Assembly: GCA_032906765.1 (NCBI GenBank)
Contig: JAJTZB010000003.1
Coordinates: 141,072-205,071, forward strand
Length of the DNA: 64,000 bases
Reading direction: 5' to 3'
DNA from: Nitrososphaerales archaeon
GTDB lineage: Archaea > Thermoproteota > Nitrososphaeria > Nitrososphaerales > Gagatemarchaeaceae
The notes beneath the pieces are model-generated. The model made no database searches, was not told the origin of the DNA, and saw only the letters and a list, made by a program, of their open reading frames with translations. Below, one piece after another: positions 50,607 through 58,755 of this stretch (within the stretch, counting starts at the first letter, position 1; each line of letters starts with the position of its first letter). A program made the translations under genes and the position numbers.

Positions 50607-52809
50607 GCTCGCCGATCAGCTCCTTCGCCGAGACGAGCGAGAGGCCGATCAGCGTTGTCCTGCCCCTCATACCCCTCCCGGAGAGCTGCGTCTCTATGAT
50701 GCCCTTCCTGGAGAGCTCGTTGACGTCGTTCCAGACCTGGGTGTGGTGGTTGGGAGTGGTGCCCATTCCCTCGCAGAGGGCACCGTAGCTCTTCTCCACC
50801 TCACCTATCGTCACGTAGGTCGAGTCGCCCTTCTTGAGCAGGCCCGAGACGGCCATCAGTATGATCCTCTGGTGCTTCGTCAGATAGCTCAACTCCTCCT
50901 TCCTGAATTGCGGGGGAAGCGAGGCCTTCGCAGACCTGATGTGCTCGGGCAGGACGCGCGGGGACTCGGACATGTCAGCAAGCTTGCCCGCCCTGTAGAC
51001 GAGGTCGAGGGCGTAGCGGGCGTCGCCATACACGCTGGCTATGCTGGCCGCGAGTTGCATGCAGTTGTCTTCGAGAGCGCCCTCGTTGAACGCCCCGTCG
51101 CTCCTCGAAGCGATGATGTCGAAGAGCTGCTTCGACGAGTATGGCTCGAGGGAGACCTGGTTCCACTGGACCGAGCTCAGGGTGCTCAGGTCCACCATCT
51201 TCAGGTAGTCCAGCGTCTTCGAGACCAGAAGAGAGGAGAAGACCTGGTTGCCCTCCGCGGTCTCCCTGAGCCTGGTTATCGTGTAGAGGGCGGTCGGGTC
51301 GGCAGAGATCAGCGAGTCGACTTCGTCGAAGGCTATTATCAGGTGGGTGTGGTTGCTCTTCAGTCCTTCGACCAAGGCGTGAAGGAGCTCCTCGAAGCTG
51401 TACCCCCTCGACGGATAGTTCTGGCCCAGCGAGTTCAGCGCCCTTACCAGGACGGCCTGCAGCGTCTTGTCGATCCTGCAGTTGACGTGGAGCATCTTGA
51501 CGAGGTTGCCGTAGAGGGCTGCCTTCTTCTGGAGCGACTCGCCCAGCTTCTTTGCGAGCATCGTCTTGCCAGAATTGTGCGTTACCGTGAAATCATCTAG
51601 GAGATATCGTTGGTCAGAATCGACTCTAAAACCGAAGTACACCTCTTCCCCCAGAGGTTTTAGTGTGAAGCCCGTCCTTAAGACGCTCTTTTTCTGCTTT
51701 CTTGTCGGTGCCTGTTTTCTACTAACCCTAGTAGGAATTTTGGAAATGTCGCCTGAAATTCCAACTCTGTAATACAGTCCCTCATGACCAAATTGGTCAT
51801 GGGAAGATTTCTCCCTGACAAAAGCGTAGAATCCAAGGCTTCTAGACACAAATGCTACATCTTCAGCGAGCTGTTTCGACCTCGTGATGAAATCGTAGTA
51901 TCCTGCATCTAGGCTACCGTCTGTGTCCAGTAATCCAGCCAGAACTTCTAGACGTATTCTTCTCGACCCAAACTTATACTGGGATGGGATGAACTTCGAT
52001 TCAGATGTTTTCTTGTAAAGTCCTAACGCCATTAAATCCTTGGCTAGCCCATTTAGTAATGCTTGTCCACCTGTCCTCCCCGGAGTCAGTACATATTCTT
52101 GGGCTTGGCCTGCTGGATACCGGCGTACCTTTAGCAAGTACTTTCCAGATTGGCTATTTACGATAGTTGATATTTCTGCGTCCGCCGAAGTGACAGTGAT
52201 ATGGCCATTGGCACTACTTCCGTCCCCTAAATACACACCAAGAAAGTAAGGATCCATCGACCCAGCTGGCATCTGAGGGAAATCGACACCAGTTCTCATT
52301 AACTTGTAAAGTCCCTTGGGACCAACATACCATCTTGGAAGCCTTAACAGCTCGCTTACTCTAATGTCTTTGATTATCCCTTCAGTATCTTCAGATGGTT
52401 TTCGTGGGTGCTTCTTCAATCGAGTTTGTATGACTGTCAGAACATGGTCCTCAGAAACTACAAACGATTTCCCCTTTATCGGCTGGACTTCGATCATTCG
52501 TCCGAAACCATGTACCGTCTCAAACACTTTTCTTGGGGTACTATCTGGACCCATCAACAAATCTCCTTGAGCCACGTCTTCGACACGTTTGAGTGATCCG
52601 TCAAGCATCAAAACGAGTTGTCCTTTCCTATGACACCCGACCGGCCCGGAGAGCATCACGTTCTGGCTCGCCTTGGAGGCGTTCTGCACCACGCTCTGGA
52701 AGTAGAGCTCGAGCGCCCTCAGCTGTGCGTCGCGGTGGGGCGTCTGGTGAGGGAGATACTCGGGAAACAGAATACTCTCGTCCCTGAAGACAGAACGCTG
52801 CGTCGCCAA
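50572..52809 (-). CDS. cdc6: Orc1/Cdc6 origin-binding AAA+ protein containing an intein
   Basis: Binds replication origins and loads MCM. The intein-free protein is about 391 residues. Walker A is split: LSGPVG, intein, SGKTMLAKKL. Walker B LIIAFDEVDSLI, sensor 1 near LDYLKMVDL, GDARYALDLVYRAGKLAD (sensor 2) and a C-terminal winged helix (LTKHQRIILMAVSG, VEKSYGALCEGMG). The frame opens at 52860 but includes the TATA box; TTG 52809 is 34 bases from its centre and is chosen. Confidence 0.93.
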   Translation of the reverse strand: MATQRSVFRDESILFPEYLPHQTPHRDAQLRALELYFQSVVQNASKASQNVMLSGPVGCHRKGQLVLMLDGSLKRVEDVAQGDLLMGPDSTPRKVFETVHGFGRMIEVQPIKGKSFVVSEDHVLTVIQTRLKKHPRKPSEDTEGIIKDIRVSELLRLPRWYVGPKGLYKLMRTGVDFPQMPAGSMDPYFLGVYLGDGSSANGHITVTSADAEISTIVNSQSGKYLLKVRRYPAGQAQEYVLTPGRTGGQALLNGLAKDLMALGLYKKTSESKFIPSQYKFGSRRIRLEVLAGLLDTDGSLDAGYYDFITRSKQLAEDVAFVSRSLGFYAFVREKSSHDQFGHEGLYYRVGISGDISKIPTRVSRKQAPTRKQKKSVLRTGFTLKPLGEEVYFGFRVDSDQRYLLDDFTVTHNSGKTMLAKKLGESLQKKAALYGNLVKMLHVNCRIDKTLQAVLVRALNSLGQNYPSRGYSFEELLHALVEGLKSNHTHLIIAFDEVDSLISADPTALYTITRLRETAEGNQVFSSLLVSKTLDYLKMVDLSTLSSVQWNQVSLEPYSSKQLFDIIASRSDGAFNEGALEDNCMQLAASIASVYGDARYALDLVYRAGKLADMSESPRVLPEHIRSAKASLPPQFRKEELSYLTKHQRIILMAVSGLLKKGDSTYVTIGEVEKSYGALCEGMGTTPNHHTQVWNDVNELSRKGIIETQLSGRGMRGRTTLIGLSLVSAKELIGELEKGMVADVRG
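51574..52635 (-). mobile_element. Intein in Cdc6 P-loop
   Basis: 354 residues from Cys1 (CHRKGQLVLMLDG) to FTVTHN followed by Ser. Block B has VVSEDHVLTV. LAGLIDADG motifs FLGVYLGDGSS and LAGLLDTDGSLD are intact with both acidic residues, so the endonuclease may be active. The insert is strikingly AT-richer than the flanking host gene, arguing for recent arrival. Confidence 0.95.
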
Positions 52810-52837
52810 GCAGGTTTCTACTTTTCTCCCTGTTTTT

Positions 52838-52848
52838 GATATATAACC
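52838..52848. promoter_or_regulatory. Divergent TATA region, cdc6 / alcohol dehydrogenase
   Basis: GATATATAACC reads as TATA on both strands; a second GATTATAC follows at 52851-52858. It lies 34 bases from the cdc6 TTG and about 100 bases from the dehydrogenase GTG. Confidence 0.5.
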
Positions 52849-52940
52849 GTGATTATACACTGCGTAGAACTGAGGGTGGAGGGTTCAGTGAAAGTGAATC
52901 CGCAGAAACGCAGAAATGAAGAGGGGGAGACCAGAGGAAC

Positions 52941-53969
52941 GTGAAGGCAGTAAGGTTCCACAGGCACGGAGGGCCCGAGGTGCTGCAGTACGAGGAGGCG
53001 CCGGACCCGAAGCCGAACAGCGACGAGGTCCTCGTCAAGGTGAAGGCCTGCGCGCTCAACCACTTGGACCTGTGGGCGAGGAACGGGTTGCCGAACGTCC
53101 AGATCCCGCTGCCGCACATCTCAGGCTCGGACGTCTCGGGGGTGGTTGAGTGGGCGCCGCCAGAGGAGAAAGAGATGGTGAAGGGCACTGAGGCGATAGT
53201 CAACCCGGGGCTTGGGTGCGGAAGGTGCGACAAGTGCCTGCTGGGGAGGGACGACCAGTGCAGGTACTACACGATAATCGGCTACGGCATCGACGGCGGC
53301 TACGCCGAGCTCGTTAAAGTCCCCAGGATCAACGTGCTCCCGAAGCCGAAGGGGATGGGATTCGTCGAGGCGGCTTCGTTCCCCCTCGTCTTCCTCACGG
53401 CATATCACATGCTCGTCACCAAGGCACGCCTGCAGGCGGGCGAGAAGGTGCTCGTCCTGGGAGCCGGGTCCGGCGTTGGCTCTGCGTCAATCCAGGTGGC
53501 CAAGCTCTTCGGCGCGGAGGTCATAGCCACTGTGGGCGACGATGGCAAGCTGGCGAAGGCCAAGCAGCTGGGCGCTGACCATGTCATCAACCACTACAAA
53601 CAGGATGTGCTGGAACAGGTCAAGACGATCACGGACGGGGCGGGCGTGGACGTCGTGGTGGAACACGTGGGGAAGGCCACCTGGGACAAGAGCGTGAGGG
53701 CGCTCGCGAAGGGCGGGAGGCTGGTCACGTGCGGGGCGACCACGGGGGCCGAGGTGACGACGGACCTGAGGTACGTCTTCAACAGGGAGGTCACGATATA
53801 CGGCAGCTTCATGGCTGGCAAGGGAGAGCTCCTCAAGGTGGTCGAGCTCTTCGAGGCCGGGAGGCTGAAGACCGTCGTGGACTCGACATTCCCGCTCGTG
53901 AAGGCGGCCGAGGCGCAGGTGAGGATGGAGAAGAGCCAGCACTTCGGGAAGATAGTCCTGACCGTCTAA
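52941..53969 (+). CDS. Zinc-dependent medium-chain alcohol dehydrogenase
   Basis: 342-residue MDR protein. Structural-zinc site CGRCDKCLLGRDDQC is complete; the catalytic region starts with ACALNHLDLW, GSDVSG, and the NAD(P) Rossmann motif is LVLGAGSGVGSASIQVAKLFGA. The quinone-oxidoreductase-like N-terminus (FHRHGGPEVLQYEE) and Asn in place of the first catalytic ligand region suggest it may lack catalytic zinc. Substrate unknown. GTG start follows a weak GAGGAA. Confidence 0.86.
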   Translation: MKAVRFHRHGGPEVLQYEEAPDPKPNSDEVLVKVKACALNHLDLWARNGLPNVQIPLPHISGSDVSGVVEWAPPEEKEMVKGTEAIVNPGLGCGRCDKCLLGRDDQCRYYTIIGYGIDGGYAELVKVPRINVLPKPKGMGFVEAASFPLVFLTAYHMLVTKARLQAGEKVLVLGAGSGVGSASIQVAKLFGAEVIATVGDDGKLAKAKQLGADHVINHYKQDVLEQVKTITDGAGVDVVVEHVGKATWDKSVRALAKGGRLVTCGATTGAEVTTDLRYVFNREVTIYGSFMAGKGELLKVVELFEAGRLKTVVDSTFPLVKAAEAQVRMEKSQHFGKIVLTV

Positions 53970-54358
53970 CGGACTATTTCATAGGAGTACGATATCTTCA
54001 CGCCCGGTCTCAGGGTGGCAGCCACGCTGCAGAATTTCGACATGCTGTCGTCAACCGCCTCGTCCACGAACTTCTTTTCGAGGTCCCCCGCTAGGACATA
54101 CTTCACATCGATTGTCTGCCATGGCTTCGGGTACCCGTGCTCCGGCCGGCTGCCAGTTAGCAGCACTTTGAGAGACTTCAGTTTCTGCTTCCTCTTCTTC
54201 AGAATGGCCACCACGTCCATCCCAGAACAAGCCCCCAGCGACGTGAGCACCGCCCGCATCGGGCTGATGCCCTTTGGAGTTGGGTCGTCAGAATCATAGA
54301 CCACCGAGTGGCCCTTCAGGTCTGTCCCTACGAACAGGTAGTCGCCGGCCCAGGACAC
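53966..54358 (-). CDS. OsmC-family peroxide-detoxification protein
   Basis: 130 residues. Two conserved Cys are present in LGACSGMDVVAILKK and MSKFCSVAATL, the thiol peroxidase pair of Ohr/OsmC. The N-terminal strand region is short; GTG 54358 gives SWAGDYLFVG. Overlaps the convergent dehydrogenase end by 4 bases and follows the upstream hypothetical gene after 19 bases on the same strand. Confidence 0.86.
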   Translation of the reverse strand: MSWAGDYLFVGTDLKGHSVVYDSDDPTPKGISPMRAVLTSLGACSGMDVVAILKKRKQKLKSLKVLLTGSRPEHGYPKPWQTIDVKYVLAGDLEKKFVDEAVDDSMSKFCSVAATLRPGVKISYSYEIVR

Positions 54359-54377
54359 CTCTGCGAGCCAGTTTTCC

Positions 54378-54941
54378 TTACTCGACCTCGACCGCCACCG
54401 GTTTCGACTTCGCCGACAACTCGCCCTTCTCTATGAAGCTGCGCCTTCCCCACCTGACGCTCGCCGAACCCGCAAGCCAGTGCCTCCCCTTCCCGAGCTC
54501 GTCGGCCGGGATCTCGAATGACTTCGCCACGTCCAGCATCCTCGACTTCGCGTCCTCAACGTTCAGCGGGATCTGCGGCGGCCCGCCGTCCTCAGGCATT
54601 ATCATCACCCAGATCCTGTAGGGAAGGTCCGGGTCGCGGCTCCAGTAGAAGCTCGCCTTCCTGACCTCCTTCTTGATCTGCGCCAGCTGCTTGAACCTGA
54701 TGCCGCGCTGGACGCCCACAGTGGCCCCAATCGTCAGCCTCACTATCTTGTCGTAGTCCTCCCATGCGACAGTCCACACGTCTGGATGGAAAGACTCGCG
54801 GAGCCCTCCGACGACCCTGAAACCTAGGTTGACCAGGACGGGTTCGTTCCTGGAGTAGGTCTTCTTGTCGGTCATCAGCTCGACGTCGGTCAGATTGCTC
54901 GGAGCCCACGAGTACTGCTGCCTCCTGTTCTTCAGGGGCAT
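54378..54941 (-). CDS. Hypothetical beta-rich protein
   Basis: 187 residues, soluble, no signal peptide or Cys. A central stretch (KTYSRNEPVLVNLGFRVVGG) resembles an arrestin- or Ig-like strand pair, but I cannot name a family. Codon use matches neighbours and a TATA box 27 bases upstream supports expression. It precedes the OsmC gene and is probably in the same transcript. Confidence 0.6.
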   Translation of the reverse strand: MPLKNRRQQYSWAPSNLTDVELMTDKKTYSRNEPVLVNLGFRVVGGLRESFHPDVWTVAWEDYDKIVRLTIGATVGVQRGIRFKQLAQIKKEVRKASFYWSRDPDLPYRIWVMIMPEDGGPPQIPLNVEDAKSRMLDVAKSFEIPADELGKGRHWLAGSASVRWGRRSFIEKGELSAKSKPVAVEVE

Positions 54942-54962
54942 GTCGTGGAAGTGCCAGTGTGG

Positions 54963-54973
54963 CGAATAAAAGG
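54963..54973 (-). promoter_or_regulatory. TATA box of the hypothetical-OsmC transcript
   Basis: Minus-strand CCCTTTTATTC is centred 27 bases before the ATG at 54941, consistent with a leaderless start. Confidence 0.45.
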
Positions 54974-55110
54974 GTGATTGCAGCCGTCGAGCTAGGCCTG
55001 CTTTTCTGAGGAATACGCATCCGCTGGACGCGGGGAGGGGAGTTCTTCGATGGGGATGGAGGCGGTAGCCAAGAGACTACTGCATACTTGGAATGGGCAT
55101 GGTTTAAATC

Positions 55111-56298
55111 ATGACTCTGTGTGCGATATCGCGTATCAGGGGCGAGGGGGTTATAGTGTTAGAGGAGCCGGAGTCTCGGAAGGACATAAACGTCCTAACG
55201 GCGCAATTAGTGCACCTCATTACCGAGCTTGGGCCGGACATACCAGAGATTTCGAGGCGGCTCGGCCAGTTCAAGGAGTCCGTCAGGTACAGGTATAAGG
55301 AGAAGATACTTGGGAAGGGATTCGGAATATTCGGATCGATAGATCATGAGAAACTCGGGCTGAAACGCGTCGTCCTATTCGCGGACTTCGCTCCGGAGTA
55401 CAGGGAATATGCGCAGGCGGTCTTGACGGCGATGAACGAACTCTGCTACGTGGTCTACTTCGAGAAGAGGATGATTGATGACGATTATTTGATAATGGCA
55501 AGCGTGCCCTCAGAGTACGTGGAGGCGTTCATATCCTTCATGGTCAAGCTGAAGGAAAACGGCCTCTTTACCAAGCTCGGGACAACCACCTTCGACTGGT
55601 TCAGAAACATCCCCATGCGCGCAGAGCTTTACAACTTTGACACCGGAAGATGGGACTTCGACTGGTCGCCTCTGACAACTTCCGAAGCCGCTTCGCACAG
55701 ACCATCGGAAAGAGTGAAATTCGATTACACCGACCTTCTCATACTCAAGGAACTCCAGATAGACGCCACGAAGACGTTGACGGAGATGGCGAAGAAGCTG
55801 AACGTGAATTACAAGATGCTTGTGTGGCACTACCGCAACCATGTGAGAGACAGGGGGATGGTCAGAGGATACGCAGAGGTATGGATGGGAACCAAGTATG
55901 ACACCAGGATTGAGAAGGCACTCAACAGGAGGCACAGGTATCAGAAGCTCGTTCTCGTAGCGAAAAACTTGAGGGAAGTTGATAGGATGAAGTTGATGTC
56001 GGCAATGAACGGGTTACCCTTTCTATGGTCCGAATCCGTGGGAGCCACTTGTTATGCCTGCGAGCTCTTCTTCCCGGTTGAGATGGTTACCGAGGCCCTG
56101 CAGTATCTAACCAAAGCAACTGCCAATGTCAAGGAGACGACCAGCATCATGTTCATGGACCAAACCCAAGCCCTTGCTTTCACGATCTCCTACAAGCTCT
56201 TCGACCACGTAGAGCACAAATGGACGTTCAACGAGGCTGAACTTCTCAGCAGATTTGATTCTCTCTTCGCGAAAATCAGGGAGACGGGTGGGCACTAG
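55111..56298 (+). CDS. Large two-domain AsnC/Lrp-like winged-helix regulator
   Basis: 395 residues arranged as a repeat: a helix-turn-helix (LITELGPDIPEISRRLGQFKESVRYRYKEKILG), an alpha-beta sensor-like domain, then a second helix-turn-helix (DYTDLLILKELQIDATKTLTEMAKKLNVNYKMLVWHYRNHV) and a second sensor-like domain. This tandem fold is typical of thaumarchaeal regulators and could act as a pseudo-dimer. ATG 55111 is used; GTG 55156 is possible. A GGTTTAAATC box lies just before the ATG, which would favour the later start. Confidence 0.72.
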   Translation: MTLCAISRIRGEGVIVLEEPESRKDINVLTAQLVHLITELGPDIPEISRRLGQFKESVRYRYKEKILGKGFGIFGSIDHEKLGLKRVVLFADFAPEYREYAQAVLTAMNELCYVVYFEKRMIDDDYLIMASVPSEYVEAFISFMVKLKENGLFTKLGTTTFDWFRNIPMRAELYNFDTGRWDFDWSPLTTSEAASHRPSERVKFDYTDLLILKELQIDATKTLTEMAKKLNVNYKMLVWHYRNHVRDRGMVRGYAEVWMGTKYDTRIEKALNRRHRYQKLVLVAKNLREVDRMKLMSAMNGLPFLWSESVGATCYACELFFPVEMVTEALQYLTKATANVKETTSIMFMDQTQALAFTISYKLFDHVEHKWTFNEAELLSRFDSLFAKIRETGGH

Positions 56299-56424
56299 CT
56301 ACCTTGAGCCAGAGCCACCCGCTATATCCAGAGGTCCAGGCAGATGTAGGCCTAGCGCAACAAAGACCAGGCTCGCTCCCGTTAGGGCCAGCATTCCTAT
56401 CCGTATCTTCTCGTCTAAGGTCAT
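56299..56424 (-). CDS. 41-residue single-helix membrane protein
   Basis: A short frame with a charged N-terminus (MTLDEKIRIG), one hydrophobic helix (MLALTGASLVFVALGLHLPG) and a Gly/Ser tail. A minus-strand TATA box (CTTAAAT) lies about 30 bases before the ATG, the spacing used by other genes here. Its stop abuts the stop of the convergent regulator. No homologue recognised; it is offered because promoter, start and membrane pattern agree. The rest of the gap to 56609 appears empty. Confidence 0.5.
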   Translation of the reverse strand: MTLDEKIRIGMLALTGASLVFVALGLHLPGPLDIAGGSGSR

Positions 56425-56609
56425 GTCACTGAGGTAGGACGAGTCTCCGATTTAAGATTAGGCATACGCATAACGCATGGGGCTCTGAATTAAACAAATT
56501 CCAACGCCGAATAGGTAACCAGCAAGATTTCAGGGCTTTTTGGCAGGTCAGAGGGGCAAAGACCACCAACTCCTAAATACGAACTCCCTCCGAAAGCCAC
56601 GACTGTCGC

Positions 56610-57314
56610 GTGGCCAAGAGCCAGGTCGAGAAACATCCCCACCTGCCCGCAAGGGAGATCATAGACAGGATTGTGCTTGGCGGGAGTGACGGCGTAATAG
56701 AAGGAGTCGCTGCCACCTCAGCTCTGAACGGGGCCGGGGTCGACTTCAGGACGATCCTGGTGGCTGGGTTCGCGTTCGCAGTGGCGGGAGGGCTCTCGAT
56801 GTTCTTCAGCAACTACCTCTCGCGCAAGTCGGAGCTGAATTCCCTCAAATTTGACATACAGAGGGAGCGGATGGAGATAGAGACAGAACCAGATGAGGAG
56901 AGGAGGGAACTCGAGGACCTGTTGGCGAAGGAGGGATACACCCAGGACGAGATAGGCGTGATCATGAACAGGCTTACGAAGAACAAGGACATGTGGCTCA
57001 AGGCGCAACTCCGCCACGAGCTTCACCTCCACACAGAGGAGCTATCCAGCGACCCCTTGGCTCGCTCCGTGCCTATTGGAGTTGCCTACTTCCTGCTCGC
57101 TCTGCCGTCACTCGTCCCTTATCTGTTCAGCGTCGGCCGGACCACCGCATTGCTGGCGTCGGTGAGTCTCTCCCTCGTGGCGCTATTCGCAGTCGGGTCG
57201 AAGGCCTATACCTTGCGCCACTTCAGCCTCAGGCGAGGGGTCGAATCCGCTGTCGTGGGCGCAGTGGCCGCCTGCCTGTTGTACGGAGTGGGGCTGTTGG
57301 TCGGCCGGCTGTGA
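56610..57314 (+). CDS. VIT1/CCC1-family transporter-like protein
   Basis: 234 residues. N-terminal SDGVIEGVAATSALNGAG and AGFAFAVAGGLSMFFSNYLSRKSE match the paired helices of VIT1/CCC1 iron/manganese transporters. A cytoplasmic acidic helical region (ERMEIETEPDEERRELEDLL) corresponds to the metal-binding domain, and three more helices follow. GTG start at 56610. Metal specificity cannot be read from sequence. Confidence 0.82.
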   Translation: MAKSQVEKHPHLPAREIIDRIVLGGSDGVIEGVAATSALNGAGVDFRTILVAGFAFAVAGGLSMFFSNYLSRKSELNSLKFDIQRERMEIETEPDEERRELEDLLAKEGYTQDEIGVIMNRLTKNKDMWLKAQLRHELHLHTEELSSDPLARSVPIGVAYFLLALPSLVPYLFSVGRTTALLASVSLSLVALFAVGSKAYTLRHFSLRRGVESAVVGAVAACLLYGVGLLVGRL

Positions 57315-57330
57315 CGAGGTCAGCCGAGTC

Positions 57331-57340
57331 GTTAATTAGC
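57331..57340 (+). promoter_or_regulatory. TATA box of the SpoIIM-like gene
   Basis: GTTAATTAGC is centred 27 bases before ATG 57362, deciding that start over longer open frames. Confidence 0.45.
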
Positions 57341-57361
57341 GGTCAAGTTTCCGAACTACTA

Positions 57362-58051
57362 ATGGCCGAGACAGAGACGACCTTCCCGCAGACAACTGAG
57401 CCAGAACAGGGAAGAGGCATTCTGGATGAGCTGGTGAAGCGAAACCGAATCGTCATCTTTGGCCTAGCCTTCGCCATAGAACTTGCAATATACTTCGGAG
57501 CTACGGTGATCCCAATCGACCCCGCACAGCAGCAGGAACTGGCCAATCTGCCGAACAGCATCCTCGGGTCAGCTCCAAGCCAGGGCTCGGTCTCAATCTT
57601 TGCAGCACTCTTCTCTCACAACCTCGAAGTGGCCCTATTGGAGATGATTCCAGCTGCGGGGGCTGCGGTTTTCTTCATCTCGACTTTCTTAACAGGACAG
57701 GTGATTCAGGCGGGCGCCATCTCGAGCAACCTCCCCGGGCCGCTCCTCGGAGTGTTCCTCTTCCTAGTCCCTGATACTCTGGTGGAGCAGTTCGCCTACG
57801 CAGTCGCAGTCGCTTCCGGCACGATGCTAATCGTGGCCTGGCGGAGGAGGCAGCTAGTTCGGGAGCTCAGGGTTTTCGCGCTCGAGGCTGGAGTCGTTGC
57901 CTTCACCCTCGTCTTGGCTGCTGCTTTGGAGACAGTAGTAATTGTAGATTCACTGGTGGGCTTCGCACTTTGGCTTCCGACGGCGTTGGGCATATTCGCG
58001 CTAGTGATGGCCGTAAGGGGTGCATGGAGATTAAGGACTTCACCTACCTGA
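57362..58051 (+). CDS. SpoIIM/DUF95-type membrane protein
   Basis: 229 residues with about five to six membrane helices. IFAALFSHNLEVALLEMIPAAGA, FLTGQVIQAGAI and LVPDTLVEQFAYAVAVASG follow the stage II sporulation protein M pattern found widely in archaea, where its function is unknown. Start is set by the promoter. The C-terminus overlaps the HAD gene by 28 bases. Confidence 0.75.
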   Translation: MAETETTFPQTTEPEQGRGILDELVKRNRIVIFGLAFAIELAIYFGATVIPIDPAQQQELANLPNSILGSAPSQGSVSIFAALFSHNLEVALLEMIPAAGAAVFFISTFLTGQVIQAGAISSNLPGPLLGVFLFLVPDTLVEQFAYAVAVASGTMLIVAWRRRQLVRELRVFALEAGVVAFTLVLAAALETVVIVDSLVGFALWLPTALGIFALVMAVRGAWRLRTSPT

Positions 58052-58689
58052 CATTCGACTGCTACGGCACGCTGATCGACTGGAAGGCAGGGATTGTGCG
58101 GTCGCTCGAGGAATCGTTCAGGCTTCCCCACACAGACGAGGGCGATTTGATGGAGAGATATGTGGAGGCTGAAAAGGCGCAAGAAGGGGCCTACAAGAGG
58201 TACAGGGAGGTGCTGAAGGGGACAGCGCTCAAGCTCGCGCGGGACCTTGGGGCGCCGGCCTCCGAAGAGGCTTCAGCGAAGTTCGCAGCCTCGGTCCCTG
58301 AATGGCCGGCGTTCAAGGACACCACAGATTCGCTGAGAGCACTGGGGGAAATGGGATATAAGAGGTACATACTCTCAAACGTCGACGAAGACCTCCTGAG
58401 AGAGACGATTCGGAGACACGGGCTGGAAGTGGAAGGCTTCGTGACTGCGGAGGAGGTGAAGTCGTACAAGCCATCATACGGCCACTGGATGAGGTTCTTC
58501 GAGAAGACCGGCGCGAACAAGAAGGAGTTGCTTCATGTCGCCCAGAGCCTCTTCCACGATATAGCCCCCACCGGACAGCTCGGCATCGCCTCGGCCTGGG
58601 TGAACAGGTACGGAGAGCAGCTCCCGTCTAACGTGGAACCGCTCTTCGTCTGCGAGAGCCTCTCGCAGCTGGTGGGCCTTCTGGATTGA
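58024..58689 (+). CDS. HAD-superfamily hydrolase, haloacid-dehalogenase-like
   Basis: 221 residues. Motif I TFDCYGTLIDW (nucleophile Asp; the +2 residue is Tyr, the L-2-haloacid dehalogenase pattern rather than DxD phosphatase), motif II ILSNVDED, motif III Lys in KPSYGHW, motif IV LFHDIAPTGQLG. Cap domain in between is helical. ATG 58024 lies inside the previous gene's end. Dehalogenase versus phosphatase cannot be resolved. Confidence 0.85.
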   Translation: MEIKDFTYLTFDCYGTLIDWKAGIVRSLEESFRLPHTDEGDLMERYVEAEKAQEGAYKRYREVLKGTALKLARDLGAPASEEASAKFAASVPEWPAFKDTTDSLRALGEMGYKRYILSNVDEDLLRETIRRHGLEVEGFVTAEEVKSYKPSYGHWMRFFEKTGANKKELLHVAQSLFHDIAPTGQLGIASAWVNRYGEQLPSNVEPLFVCESLSQLVGLLD

Positions 58690-58755
58690 TGCGCTCGGCC
58701 ACCTCTGCGGTGCCAGCGAGAGCTCACCTTCCCGGCGGCACAGGGCAAGAGGGAG

